Below are positions 41,110 through 49,303 of a stretch of 64,000 bases of DNA, piece after piece. The DNA lies in assembly GCF_900112695.1 (NCBI RefSeq), contig NZ_FOMT01000004.1, positions 434,001-498,000 on the forward strand. Reading direction: 5' to 3'. This DNA is from Paenibacillus catalpae (lineage in GTDB: Bacteria; Bacillota; Bacilli; Paenibacillales; Paenibacillaceae). Below the pieces are notes generated by a model that did no database searches, was not told the origin of the DNA, and worked only from the letters and a program-made list of their open reading frames with translations. Position numbers and translations under genes: made by a program. Each line of letters starts with the position of its first letter. Positions within the stretch are counted from its first letter, which is position 1.

Positions 41110-42294
41110 GTGAAAAATATGGGGATGAGATTCGGAGCGGAGATGCGGCTGATCTCCGTCATCCTGTTTCTGGTTGAATTTGTACGGGGCGCGGTGCTGA
41201 TCAGCCTGCTCCCCATTTATGGGGCAAAGGTTCTTGGATTGTCACTGGATGTGATCGGCATCGCGATAACAGCTCATTATTTGACGGACACGCTGCTCAA
41301 GATGCTCATTGGCTATCTGCTCGACCGCTTCTCGATCCGTTTCGTGGTGCGGACAGGCCTGTTCATTTCGCTTGCCGGTGTATTCCTGATCCAATTTGCC
41401 GATATGGCCTGGCTGTTTATTCTCGCTGCTGCTCTGTACGGCATCGGAATGTCGCCGATCTGGATTGTTTGTCTGACGAAGGTATCCGATGACAAAAGAG
41501 CGACACAAATGGGGCTGCTCTATACGATATGGCTTGCCGGACTTGGTGCCGGCCCGATTGTATGCAATATTTTGCTCGACTATTATGTGAACGGTACATA
41601 CTTCCTGCTGCTCATTCTGTCGGTCTTTGCGACATTCCTGGCTTTTTTCATGAATGGCGCGAAGGCAGTAGGGCAGCAAATTCAAACCATTCCATTAAAA
41701 CGGCAACTTGCAGCTCTGATCGAACGTATAAAAGCTATGCGCATGCTTCTGCCGGGTATGATTCTGCAGACAGCAGGCGCCAGCATGCTTGTTCCCGTCC
41801 TGCCAAACTTCGCCGAGAAAGAGCTTGGGCTTGCAGGTGCCCAGTACTCCCTTCTGCTGACGGCGGGCGGAATATGTGCCGCGGCAGGGCTCATTCCAAT
41901 GGGCCGTTTATCGGACAAGCTTGGCGGCAAGAAGTGGTTTCTGATCATCGGCTTTGCCGTTTTTGCTGCCGGGCTGTATATGTTGGCATGGCGGCTTCCG
42001 TTTTGGTATTGTTTAGTTATTGTGATTATAATCGGGTTATCCTATGCAGCGATCCTGCCGGCCTGGAATGCTTTGCTTGCGGCATACGTGCCCCCGAAGC
42101 AGGAAGGTTTAGGCTGGGGGCTGCTGTCGACCGTTGAAGGTCTCGGCGGTATGATCGGGCCCGTTGCGGGCGGCTTAATAGCCGCAAGCTATGGCGCATC
42201 CTCGGTCCTGTATATCAGTGCCACGCTGTTTGGGCTCATTGCCCTTTTGTATGTGATGATTCCGGCAGCCAGGATGAACGGCAAGAACGGATAG
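41110..42294 (+). CDS. Major facilitator superfamily transporter
   Basis: The 394-residue protein has 12 hydrophobic segments and the MFS loop motifs GYLLDRFSIRFVVRTG (after helix 2) and GRLSDKLGGKKWFLIIG (after helix 8). Substrate unknown; the closest type is small drug or metabolite efflux. Start is GTG with AAGGAG about 12 bp upstream, or ATG at 41119. It lies 29 bp after the glycosyltransferase and abuts the TVP38 gene. Confidence 0.9.
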   Translation: MKNMGMRFGAEMRLISVILFLVEFVRGAVLISLLPIYGAKVLGLSLDVIGIAITAHYLTDTLLKMLIGYLLDRFSIRFVVRTGLFISLAGVFLIQFADMAWLFILAAALYGIGMSPIWIVCLTKVSDDKRATQMGLLYTIWLAGLGAGPIVCNILLDYYVNGTYFLLLILSVFATFLAFFMNGAKAVGQQIQTIPLKRQLAALIERIKAMRMLLPGMILQTAGASMLVPVLPNFAEKELGLAGAQYSLLLTAGGICAAAGLIPMGRLSDKLGGKKWFLIIGFAVFAAGLYMLAWRLPFWYCLVIVIIIGLSYAAILPAWNALLAAYVPPKQEGLGWGLLSTVEGLGGMIGPVAGGLIAASYGASSVLYISATLFGLIALLYVMIPAARMNGKNG

Positions 42295-42327
42295 TTGATT
42301 CGAATTATTTTCCCGCAAAGGGGTAGA

Positions 42328-42960
42328 GTGGGGTTGTATTCAACAATGTATGTGATGGAGAATATGAAGAATCTGTTAGTCCAGATGCGAAGTCTGGATC
42401 TTGAGCATTTGCAGCGGACGCTGGAGAGTTATTCGCAGTTTGGCATTTTGCCCGGTATTTTGCTGCCGCTTCTTGAATCGTTCCTGCCATTCCTTCCCTT
42501 GGTCGTCATTGTCGCGGCGAATGCGAATATTTTCGGACTGTGGCTTGGCTTTCTGCTCTCCTGGATCGGCGTATCCATTGGTGCCGTATGCGTATTCCTG
42601 ATCAGCCGTAAGCTGGGGAAGAATGTGAAGGCTAAGATTGAACGGAGATTCCCTAAGACCGAGAGGTTCTTCAAATGGGTGGATCAGAAAGGATTCACGC
42701 CGCTTTTTCTGCTGGCCTGCTTCCCGTTCTCTCCTTCCTCCATTATTAATATTGTCTCCGGCTTCAGCAAAATCCCGTTCCGCACCTTTGTCCTTGCAAC
42801 CGTTCTGGGTAAAGCGGTCATGATTCTCAGCATCTCGCTGATCAGCTTCAATATCGGCAGTTTCCGCGAGGAGCCTTGGCGCATCTTCGTTACCTGCGCC
42901 GTGATTATTATCATGTGGTTCGGCGGCAAAAAAATCGAGTCCCGTTATCACGTGAACTAA
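42328..42960 (+). CDS. TVP38/TMEM64 (DedA-like) membrane protein
   Basis: The protein has five or six helices and the family motif FGLWLGFLLSWIGVSIGAVCVFLISRKLGK with FPFSPSSIINIVSGFSKIPFRTFVLATVLGK. Relatives are thought to move lipid carriers or phospholipids across the membrane, which would fit the glycolipid enzyme upstream. The start is uncertain: AAGGGG lies 4 bp before a GTG at 42328; ATGs at 42346 and 42364 have weaker sites. Confidence 0.88.
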   Translation: MGLYSTMYVMENMKNLLVQMRSLDLEHLQRTLESYSQFGILPGILLPLLESFLPFLPLVVIVAANANIFGLWLGFLLSWIGVSIGAVCVFLISRKLGKNVKAKIERRFPKTERFFKWVDQKGFTPLFLLACFPFSPSSIINIVSGFSKIPFRTFVLATVLGKAVMILSISLISFNIGSFREEPWRIFVTCAVIIIMWFGGKKIESRYHVN

Positions 42961-43001
42961 ACAGTAATTTGTTCCTCTTGCCCTTGACTGCTCATACAAT
43001 G

Positions 43002-43046
43002 CCTCCTTTCGTGGCAAACTCTAAAGGATTAACTGCCGAAAGGAGG
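43002..43046 (+). promoter_or_regulatory. Hairpin that sequesters the Shine-Dalgarno of the 47-aa gene
   Basis: CCTCCTTTCG (43002-43011) is perfectly complementary to CGAAAGGAGG (43037-43046), the ribosome site of the downstream small gene. A GCA/TGC extension inside gives about 13 pairs. Translation should need opening of this stem. Confidence 0.7.
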
Positions 43047-43054
43047 ATGGCAGC

Positions 43055-43198
43055 ATGTCAGGTGAATGGCCGTCCCATAAACAAGTCGAAGCCAGCAAAG
43101 CGCAATCATTAGCGGACCGTACCGGCAAAGGCAAGCAGAAGGCTAACGAAATGCAATCCGAAGCCGATGCAGCAGCGGTACCGAAGCACGGATTATAA
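43055..43198 (+). CDS. Small hydrophilic protein, 47 aa
   Basis: The frame MSGEWPSHKQVEASKAQSLA... ends KHGL and follows AAAGGAGG by 8 bp. It is rich in Lys, Ala, Gln and Glu, with no hydrophobic segment, and looks like small acid-soluble or stress-type proteins, though no family motif is certain. The gene ends 22 bp before the next frame. Its ribosome site is inside a perfect inverted repeat. Confidence 0.65.
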   Translation: MSGEWPSHKQVEASKAQSLADRTGKGKQKANEMQSEADAAAVPKHGL

Positions 43199-43220
43199 GC
43201 TAAGGGAAGGACGAGTGGCC

Positions 43221-43517
43221 ATGAGCGAGCAAGAACATCAGCATAATGAGATGGATCCGATGTCAGGCGAGCACGTCGAGGTATCGGGTGTTTATAAAAA
43301 TGAATTAGGCCGCGTAGAAAAGCTTGAACGCGGCGTTGTATTCCCGGCCGATCCGCAGCTCGGGACGACCGAATGGGAGCTTGTCGAGCTTGATTTCGAC
43401 AATCACCATGAAGGCCGTACGGATCCGCGGCTTATTCCGAAGGATGACGACGACGATCCGGAAGCTCATATGCAGCATCCGCGCCGCCATAAGGGGAGTA
43501 ACAAGACGGACTCTTAG
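43221..43517 (+). CDS. Hypothetical acidic protein, 98 aa
   Basis: The product is hydrophilic, with a conserved-looking core GVYKNELGRVEKLERGVVFPADPQLGTTEWELVELDF flanked by His/Glu-rich and DDDDDPEAHMQHPRRHKG tails. The core resembles short YjzC-like proteins (gel-like GxF-x-P-x-S-G-x-Y) of Bacillus, but I cannot confirm it. GGGAAGGA lies about 10 bp before the ATG. It forms a unit with the 47-aa gene and ends at a strong terminator. Confidence 0.7.
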   Translation: MSEQEHQHNEMDPMSGEHVEVSGVYKNELGRVEKLERGVVFPADPQLGTTEWELVELDFDNHHEGRTDPRLIPKDDDDDPEAHMQHPRRHKGSNKTDS

Positions 43518-43593
43518 GTTGTGTTTGTGAGGCGTGGTGTGCAGCGGTGGTCGGGGTGACGGGAATGTGTCTACCCCTCCCCTAGCTGCACCA

Positions 43594-43641
43594 AACACAA
43601 AAACGGCCCCCTCTTATTTTTGAGGGGGCCGTTTTTGTGTT
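43594..43641. terminator. Strong bidirectional terminator
   Basis: AACACAAAAACGGCCCCCTC pairs perfectly with the inverse at 43622-43641 around an 8-nt T-rich loop. Confidence 0.92.
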
Positions 43642-43675
43642 CGGCTGCTTGGCCTGCCGACCGGCTTAGTTCGAA

Positions 43676-43774
43676 TTATTTTTGTACTTGCGGTTTTCCT
43701 TGATCATTGGGATCGTTAGATCGCGACGGTTTATGCTTTGGCGTATTATTATCGGGTTTGGCTTTCGTACTCAT
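43676..43774 (-). CDS. Small hydrophilic protein, 32 aa
   Basis: GGAGG is followed after 11 bases by an ATG opening MSTKAKPDNNTPKHKPSRSN..., rich in Lys, Pro, Asn and Asp, ending QVQK. It is very short, but the ribosome site and the terminator 35 bp downstream support it. Function unknown. Confidence 0.45.
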   Translation of the reverse strand: MSTKAKPDNNTPKHKPSRSNDPNDQGKPQVQK

Positions 43775-43880
43775 AGCATTGTTCACCTCCTTGGTTAATC
43801 ATAAAGAGTATCTCTCTAAACCGTTATCCTTATGAGACTTCGCTGTCGCTATATTTTTAGTGTCTAGAAAGCAAAAAAAA

Positions 43881-43913
43881 AGAAACCTGTCGTTTAGAAA
43901 ACGTCAGGTTTCT
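43881..43913 (-). terminator. Terminator of the exporter-like gene
   Basis: AGAAACCTG pairs with CAGGTTTCT, and a TTTTTTTTTG tract follows on the minus strand. Confidence 0.88.
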
Positions 43914-43928
43914 CTGCCATTTGCCCCG

Positions 43929-45005
43929 TTAATCCTGGATCGCCGCGGGCTCGTCTGCCTTGTCGGCGCTGCGTCGTTCCTCGGCTTCGCCGGAGGTGCG
44001 CTGGGTATGGTCGACCAGCTTCTCAAGGCGGCGAAGATGGTAGGCGTATTCGAACAACGCGGAGGCGACGAAGATAAGCCGCTTATGTTCATCCGGATCC
44101 TCGCGGACATAGTCCGTGAGCTCGGCGACAAGGCGCGCCTCCCGCTCCTCGCCAGGCTCCATGGACATGTTAGGCTTCATCTTGTTTTCGAGCTTCAGCA
44201 CGATTGATTCGTGGTACTTCGTCAAATCCTCAATTTGACGGTCAAACCGGACTGCCCATTCCCCTGCCTTCGGCGAAGCGAAATAATGCTCCTCGACGAC
44301 CTCCAGCAGATCCGAGCCCTTCTGCAGCGCCCGGATCATCTGCTTGGACACAAGCAGCTGCCTGGCGTGGCTTCTCTTCGCGCGGGCAAGCACCTTCCGT
44401 TCCTCTTCGAACAGGTTGTAGCTGTCCTCGAGCTTGCGCAGTGTTTTGTGCAGCTTATCCTTCTCCTTGCGGTAGACCTGCTCCCGCATTTCATTGGAAA
44501 TCGCCGTCCGCAGCAGCAACGACATCTGTGAGAACGCATGATGTCCCTGCTCGGTAAACTGCCTTCTTGGACGAGGCGGGAAGACAAGCACATTAACCGT
44601 AAAGGCTGCTCCCATTCCCGCCAATACCATCAGAAACCGTTCAAGCGCAAGAGTCATCTCCTGGCCGTGCGCCTCCATGATGGCTACTACAGTGACTAGC
44701 GTAACGCCTATGGTTGTCTCCATTTTAAGCCTGATACTTACCAGAATAACGAGAATACATACAAGTCCAACTGCAATTGGCGTTTGCCCAAACAGCTTCA
44801 TCGCAGCCAGCGCCATCGCGGCTCCCAGCAGATTCGTCTGGAGCTGGTCCAGCACCTGCTGCCACGAGCGGTAAATGGACGGCTGGATGGTCAGAATAGC
44901 TGCGACCGTTGTAATAAGCGGGGAAGCAAAACCAAATAATCCGCTTAGATAGATGGCAAGTGCGACTGCCATACCTGTCTTGAGCACCCGCGCTCCAATT
45001 GTCAT
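43929..45005 (-). CDS. Aromatic acid exporter family (FUSC/YgaE-type) membrane protein
   Basis: The 358-residue protein has an N-terminal half with six helices (MAVALAIYLSGLFGFASPLITTVAAILTIQPSIYRSWQQVLDQLQTNLLGAAMALAAM is typical of the FUSC/DUF939 group) and a helical cytoplasmic C-terminal half (KEKDKLHKTLRKLEDSYNLFEEERKVLARAKRSHARQLLVSKQMIRAL). Relatives are annotated as aromatic acid exporters by distant similarity to AaeB. Transported substrate unknown. Monocistronic. Confidence 0.85.
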   Translation of the reverse strand: MTIGARVLKTGMAVALAIYLSGLFGFASPLITTVAAILTIQPSIYRSWQQVLDQLQTNLLGAAMALAAMKLFGQTPIAVGLVCILVILVSIRLKMETTIGVTLVTVVAIMEAHGQEMTLALERFLMVLAGMGAAFTVNVLVFPPRPRRQFTEQGHHAFSQMSLLLRTAISNEMREQVYRKEKDKLHKTLRKLEDSYNLFEEERKVLARAKRSHARQLLVSKQMIRALQKGSDLLEVVEEHYFASPKAGEWAVRFDRQIEDLTKYHESIVLKLENKMKPNMSMEPGEEREARLVAELTDYVREDPDEHKRLIFVASALFEYAYHLRRLEKLVDHTQRTSGEAEERRSADKADEPAAIQD

Positions 45006-45128
45006 ACCAACTTCTCCTTCACGAGCGAGAAGACTCGCCCATCCTTGTCTTCCCTTTATTATGCCACAAACGCTAAATTAGCCAAGGATTTCATCCTGTT
45101 TGTTCACTAAATCTTCTACCGTGAGCAC

Positions 45129-45168
45129 AAAAAAAAGCCCGAGACGCCCCTCACGGAAGCATCTCGGA
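45129..45168 (-). terminator. Terminator of the spo0M-like gene
   Basis: CCGAGA-C-GC and GC-A-TCTCGG form the stem; an eight-T tract follows on the minus strand. Confidence 0.8.
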
Positions 45169-45205
45169 ACGTCCAGATCACTTGCTGAATTAACCTGCTG
45201 CCAAA

Positions 45206-45973
45206 CTAGATTGTTCTGGCGATCAGCTCGGACAGCTGGCGGGCAATGCCTGACGGTCCTGCCTGAAGCTGTTCTTCGGTAAATCTGCAGCGTACAAAGG
45301 TTTCATCCATATCAAGCGCTTCGGCGAACAGGCCGCTCAGCCCTCTCGCCCGCCGGTCAACCTGAAGAATCAGCTCCAGCTCGCGGTCTGACGAAAAGAA
45401 CATAACCTCCAGCTCATCCAGCTGCCCCCTGAACTGGCTGGTTGGCACAAATTCGAACTCTTGCACGAATGGCATTCCCCCTCCATGACGCGGGGAATAT
45501 TCGCACTCTGCCTGCCGCAGGCGGAAGCCAAGCAGATCCAGCGCATGAAGCACGGTGTTAATCCCGCTTGTTGGCAGTACATCAATCCGGTCGTTATCTC
45601 CCGGATCCACGGCACCGCGAATATCAAGCTCTGTCTTCACCCATACCGGTGCCCGGCCGATGGTAAGCGGGGTTTGATACGGCAAACGGAAGGCGAATGG
45701 AACCTCTTTGGTTTCGCCGGCCTGCAGGGTGAACGGAGCGCTGACATGATAACGTCCAACTTCCCCGTGCTGCCTGATTTTGCTGTCATTGCTTTCCCTA
45801 ATGTATTCGGTCATAACCGACAATTGAATGGTATCTATGTTTTGCGGAACACTGCCCCCACGAATATTGACTACACCCCGAACCTCTTCGCCAGGCACAT
45901 ATTGTGACTTCTCAAGAAGCGTATCGATTTTGGCGGAACCAATTCCAATACTGGCCAATAAACGATTAAACAT
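45206..45973 (-). CDS. spo0M: Sporulation-control protein Spo0M-like
   Basis: The 255-residue protein starts MFNRLLASIGIGSAKIDTLLEKSQYVPGEEVRGVVNIRGGSVPQNIDTIQLSVMTEY, nearly the standard Spo0M opening, and has the arrestin-like beta fold (VPFAFRLPYQTPLTIGRAPVWVKTELDI). Spo0M affects early sporulation and cell-surface physiology in Bacillus; the mechanism is unclear. AAGGG lies 9 bp before the ATG at 45973, better placed than the ATG three codons earlier. Confidence 0.93.
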   Translation of the reverse strand: MFNRLLASIGIGSAKIDTLLEKSQYVPGEEVRGVVNIRGGSVPQNIDTIQLSVMTEYIRESNDSKIRQHGEVGRYHVSAPFTLQAGETKEVPFAFRLPYQTPLTIGRAPVWVKTELDIRGAVDPGDNDRIDVLPTSGINTVLHALDLLGFRLRQAECEYSPRHGGGMPFVQEFEFVPTSQFRGQLDELEVMFFSSDRELELILQVDRRARGLSGLFAEALDMDETFVRCRFTEEQLQAGPSGIARQLSELIARTI

Positions 45974-46164
45974 GTCATCCATCCCTTCACGCTCATAATT
46001 GGATTAAATAAGATTGCCTAAACCTATTACGGCCGACTGGCGAAAGAAGTTGCATTTTTCTAAAGGGTCATTTCATCCTCATTCCACCTCGTACTTTCTA
46101 TCGGAAGCAAGATCGACTAATATAGTAGAGTAGATTTCATAGAGTTTGGCAGGAGGGATTTATC

Positions 46165-46671
46165 ATGAAAAAATTTATTCAGGAATTCAAGGAATTCGCC
46201 ATTAAAGGGAATGTGATCGATCTTGCGGTCGGTGTTATTATCGGCGGCGCCTTTGGCAAAATCGTCACTTCACTCGTGAACGATATCATTATGCCTCCCA
46301 TCGGGCGGATGTTAGGCGGAGCCGATTTCAAGGACTTATTCATTAATCTCGGCTCGGACAAGCCTCTGCCCGAAGGCGTTACAATGGACTCTATCCATAC
46401 GATTACCGATGCGACCAAATATGGAGTAGCCGTTATCGCTTACGGCCAATTCATTAACGTATTACTGGACTTCTTCATCGTTGCCGCTTGTATCTTCCTC
46501 TTGGTCAAAGGCATCAACATCCTGCGCCGCATCAAGCCGGAGGAAGCTGCAGCTCCCGCAGAGCCTACCGAGAAGGAATGCCCGTACTGCTTGTCCCAAA
46601 TTCCGATCAAGGCTACGCGCTGCAAGCATTGCACTTCCGTTCTGGAAGAAGGAACAGCAAGCAGCAGTTAG
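46165..46671 (+). CDS. mscL: Large-conductance mechanosensitive channel with C-terminal zinc ribbon
   Basis: Residues 1-130 are MscL: MKKFIQEFKEFAIKGNVIDLAVGVIIGGAFGKIVTSLVNDIIMPPIGRMLGG, a periplasmic loop, and GQFINVLLDFFIVAACIFLLVKGIN. The channel opens under membrane tension to release solutes. Unlike the usual 130-150-aa protein, this one continues to 168 residues with EKECPYCLSQIPIKATRCKHCTSVLEE, a C-x2-C...C-x2-C zinc ribbon. Five such ribbons would sit at the cytoplasmic end of the pentamer. AGGAGGG lies 7 bp before the ATG. Confidence 0.95.
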   Translation: MKKFIQEFKEFAIKGNVIDLAVGVIIGGAFGKIVTSLVNDIIMPPIGRMLGGADFKDLFINLGSDKPLPEGVTMDSIHTITDATKYGVAVIAYGQFINVLLDFFIVAACIFLLVKGINILRRIKPEEAAAPAEPTEKECPYCLSQIPIKATRCKHCTSVLEEGTASSS

Positions 46672-46697
46672 GAACCTGACAAAAAGGTGGCTATCCC

Positions 46698-47330
46698 ATG
46701 GCAGAAGAACGCTTCGATATTTACGATGAACATCTGAGGCCGCTTGGCACCGCCAGCCGGGCTGAGACGCATGCGCTTGGCTACTGGCACCGTTCCTTCC
46801 ATTGCTGGCTGACGCGCCGCGAGGAGAACCGCCGCTTCGTGCGGTTCCAGCTGCGCCAAGCCGGGAAGGATACCTATCCCGGCTGTTACGATATTACCGC
46901 AGCGGGCCATCTGACCGCCGGCGAGACCATACAAGACGCGGTGCGCGAGATCGAAGAGGAGCTTGGTGTTGCCGCCCGCTTCGAGGACCTGATCCCGCTC
47001 GGCAAAGCACGCAAGGAAATGTTCGGCGAAGTAAAAGGCGTGCCTTTCATTGACCGCGAGGTCAGCGACGTTTTTGCTCTTGTGTGCTCTTTGCCGCTTG
47101 ACGCCTTAAAGCTGCAAGCTGAAGAAGTGGCGGCTGTATTCGAGGCTGACGTCGAACAGCTGATTCGGCTGTTCGAGGGAGAGCTTCCGGAACTGATTTG
47201 CCAGGGCGTTGGGACATCGGCTGAAGGTGTCCTATCCACGGTGACGAGAGCCGTCCGAGTTGCTGAATTTGTGCCGCGGGAGCCGAGCTATTACGCATCG
47301 ATAATGCGGGCCTTGCGCGATTGTACGTAA
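46698..47330 (+). CDS. NUDIX hydrolase (IPP isomerase-like subgroup)
   Basis: The 210-residue protein has a full NUDIX box, GHLTAGETIQDAVREIEEELGV (G-x5-E-x7-REVEELG type), within an N-terminal arrangement (MAEERFDIYDEHLRPLGTASRAETHALGYWHRSFHCWLTRRE) shared with bacterial isopentenyl-diphosphate isomerase-like NUDIX proteins. It should hydrolyse a nucleoside diphosphate derivative; substrate unknown. It follows mscL by 26 bp with AAAAGGTGG upstream. Its last 269 bp are overlapped on the other strand by the frame of the tyrosinase-like gene. Confidence 0.9.
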   Translation: MAEERFDIYDEHLRPLGTASRAETHALGYWHRSFHCWLTRREENRRFVRFQLRQAGKDTYPGCYDITAAGHLTAGETIQDAVREIEEELGVAARFEDLIPLGKARKEMFGEVKGVPFIDREVSDVFALVCSLPLDALKLQAEEVAAVFEADVEQLIRLFEGELPELICQGVGTSAEGVLSTVTRAVRVAEFVPREPSYYASIMRALRDCT

Positions 47331-47847
47331 CCGAGACCCCGCTTGGGAGCTCCGGCTTCCCGCTGTTTGAGCGGACACCCCAGGCTGCTTCCCAGTTCTT
47401 GTACCACTGGTCGATCATGCCGTGGATATTGTAGAACACCGTTTGTCTGGGCGCCAAGTCAAAGTTATCGATCTCCGGCGAGTTAAACAGCCTCGAAGAA
47501 GTCGCATGGATACAGCCGTGAACCCCGCTTGATTCAAGAAACCGGCCGAAATCATCCAGCGTGGGGAACGACCTCGGGTTGTAGAGAATCCGGTATAACG
47601 CCTGCTGATTCATACAAGGGGCCTGCATGATACCCGCCGGCATTTCCGGCCAGCCAGCGATAGCCCGTTTGTCATATCCTACGTTGTCAAACCAGGTATT
47701 TACCTTGTTAATAAAATAGCGGTGGAACCGTAAAAACTGCTCGCCGAACCCGGGTGGCGGAATCGTCCCTGGCGTCACATGATGCCGATGATGCCATACT
47801 TTATGCTCCTCCAGCCATTCCCGCGGGAAGTTCGGGATAATAGGCAT
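47062..47847 (-). CDS. Tyrosinase-like di-copper protein with an anomalous antisense tail
   Basis: Residues 1-170 look like a compact tyrosinase/hemocyanin domain. HHRHH and EQFLRFHRYFINKVNTWF supply CuA-type histidines, and HGCIHATSS plus FYNIHGMIDQWYKNW supply CuB-type ones (the family motif is HH-x3-D with W). Tyrosinases oxidise phenols; no signal peptide is visible. After WGVRSNSGKPELPSG the frame has no stop and runs about 90 residues through the NUDIX gene in antisense, giving a low-complexity Gln/Arg/Ser tail. The natural stop has probably been lost or the 3' end truncated. AGGAGG lies 9 bp before the ATG at 47847. Confidence 0.65.
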   Translation of the reverse strand: MPIIPNFPREWLEEHKVWHHRHHVTPGTIPPPGFGEQFLRFHRYFINKVNTWFDNVGYDKRAIAGWPEMPAGIMQAPCMNQQALYRILYNPRSFPTLDDFGRFLESSGVHGCIHATSSRLFNSPEIDNFDLAPRQTVFYNIHGMIDQWYKNWEAAWGVRSNSGKPELPSGVSVTYNRARPALSMRNSSAPAAQIQQLGRLSSPWIGHLQPMSQRPGKSVPEALPRTAESAVRRQPRIQPPLLQLAALRRQAAKSTQEQKRR

Positions 47848-47936
47848 TGTCATTCGCCTCCTGTACCAAGCGATATCTTTCATATCGTATGCGTAGGCGG
47901 ATGAATAAGTGTAGACGCCTATCAAGCTGCAAACAG

Positions 47937-47968
47937 AAAGGCTGCTCCCTTAGACGGGAGCAGCCTTT
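47937..47968. terminator. Terminator of the Cys-rich coat-like gene
   Basis: AAAGGCTGCTCCC pairs with GGGAGCAGCCTTT around TTAGAC. It lies 17 bp after the stop at 47985 and 90 bp upstream of the tyrosinase-like start. Confidence 0.85.
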
Positions 47969-47984
47969 CCTGCGGTTTGGAACA

Positions 47985-48455
47985 TTAGAACCAGCAGCAG
48001 CCTCTGTTATTATTTTGTCGATCGCTGATGTCATCCACTCCGCGACGACGAACGCAAATATCAAATGATACGACTACATCTCTGTAGCGACCAAAAGAGC
48101 ATCTAACGCGTACGCAATCTGCATTTCTCGTACGGAAGAAATCCACAACGCGGCAATGGCAGCCGACCAGGCACTGTACGGCTTGGGCATCATGATCGCG
48201 GATAGCTCTAACAAGCTTCTCAGCAACTCTTTCGTTTTTCAGATTGTCAAACACCTTGCTTAGATGTTTACCCGCATCCTGTACGCCTTCTACCGCAGGA
48301 TCCTGATGGTCATTGTCACAATGACGATGATTGTTTCCGCCGGATTCAACGCCACCTACACGATCCCCCATTGAACACCCACAGTTCGAGATGCGAGCTC
48401 CTTTTTTCGCTCTGCGTTTCACGCTTTTAACTTTCACTTTAAATTTAGCAGACAA
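47985..48455 (-). CDS. Cys/His-rich protein, spore-coat-like
   Basis: With a TTG start at 48455 (GAGGAG 8 bp upstream) the product has 156 residues. It is basic at the N-terminus (KFKVKVKSVKRRAKKGARISNCGCSM), then carries nine or ten cysteines in a pattern like CotY/CotZ-class coat proteins (QCLVGCHCRVVDFFRTRNADCVRVRCSFGRYRDVVVSFDICVRRR ... GCCWF). Cysteine cross-linking in the spore coat is inferred from composition; I cannot name a family with certainty. Expression should then depend on late sigma factors; no promoter was identified. Confidence 0.65.
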   Translation of the reverse strand: MSAKFKVKVKSVKRRAKKGARISNCGCSMGDRVGGVESGGNNHRHCDNDHQDPAVEGVQDAGKHLSKVFDNLKNERVAEKLVRAIRDHDAQAVQCLVGCHCRVVDFFRTRNADCVRVRCSFGRYRDVVVSFDICVRRRGVDDISDRQNNNRGCCWF

Positions 48456-48659
48456 TACTTTCACTCCTCTCAATCGATCTGCTTTTATACTATTCAGATT
48501 TAAGAGAGAAGTATGGACGAGTGGATAGGGTGAAACATACAAATTAATAGACATACAGATTTAAAGGTAAATTATTTATGCGGCGAATTTGCCGCTTATG
48601 AATAATTAACCCCCTCTTGGTAAAAGCTAACTTGGAAATTACGCCCCAAGGAGGATAAC

Positions 48660-49220
48660 ATGAACAAATCCATTATGCTGTGCTCGCTTGGCTTCCTGAT
48701 TACAAGCTGCGGGTTCTCCAGTATGGCAGCCGCCAGCCATGGACATGGCCATCACACACGTGGCCACGTGATGGAAGCAAAAGCTGCGTTTATTGATACG
48801 AAAGGCAATCAGATCGGTACTGTCGTACTGACGGAGGAAAAAGACGGCGTGCACCTGAAGCTGGATGCCAAGGGCCTTACGCCAGGCGTTCACGGCATTC
48901 ACTTCCATAACGTCGGCAAATGCGAAGCGCCGTCCTTCGAATCCGCAGGCTCTCACCTGAATCCGAAGAACAAGCAGCATGGCTTCGACAATCCGCAAGG
49001 CTTCCATGACGGCGATCTGCCGAACATTACCGTTGGAAAAGACGGTACCGTAAAAGCCGAGATTATCTCGAAAAATGTGACGCTGGACAGTGAAGCACCA
49101 AACTCTCTGCTGCCAGCAGCAGGCACTGCGATTGTCATTCATGAAAAAGCCGATGATTACAAAACAGACCCGGCCGGCAATTCCGGCAGCCGTATCGCTT
49201 GCGGTGTAATCCAGCATTAG
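48660..49220 (+). CDS. Cu-Zn superoxide dismutase family, exported
   Basis: The 186-residue protein has an N-terminal signal with a possible lipobox (CSLGFLITSCGFSS) and a SOD-C fold. All usual metal ligands appear present: IHFHNVGKC (Cu), AGSHLNPKNKQHGF (bridging His and Zn), GFHDGDLPNI (Zn) and VIHEKADDYKTDPAGNSGSRIACGVI (Cu His, conserved Arg and Cys). It should dismutate superoxide at the cell surface. Some Bacillus homologues lack copper ligands; this one appears intact. AAGGAGG precedes the ATG by 6 bp. Confidence 0.92.
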   Translation: MNKSIMLCSLGFLITSCGFSSMAAASHGHGHHTRGHVMEAKAAFIDTKGNQIGTVVLTEEKDGVHLKLDAKGLTPGVHGIHFHNVGKCEAPSFESAGSHLNPKNKQHGFDNPQGFHDGDLPNITVGKDGTVKAEIISKNVTLDSEAPNSLLPAAGTAIVIHEKADDYKTDPAGNSGSRIACGVIQH

Positions 49221-49226
49221 AACGTC

Positions 49227-49265
49227 AAAGGCACAGCATCCGGCTTCGGATCGCTGTGCCTTTTT
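49227..49265 (+). terminator. Terminator of the SOD gene
   Basis: AAAGGCACAGC pairs with GCTGTGCCTTT around a 15-nt loop, followed by TTTTT. Confidence 0.9.
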
Positions 49266-49303
49266 CACCTCAATATCTTCTCTCCACAATAAACCGCGGC
49301 CGC

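Noticed and set aside
42957..42995. Twelve-codon minus-strand frame with a perfect AAAGGAGG
   Set aside because: The apparent ribosome site is the complement of the anti-Shine-Dalgarno arm of the hairpin at 43002-43046, which explains it fully.
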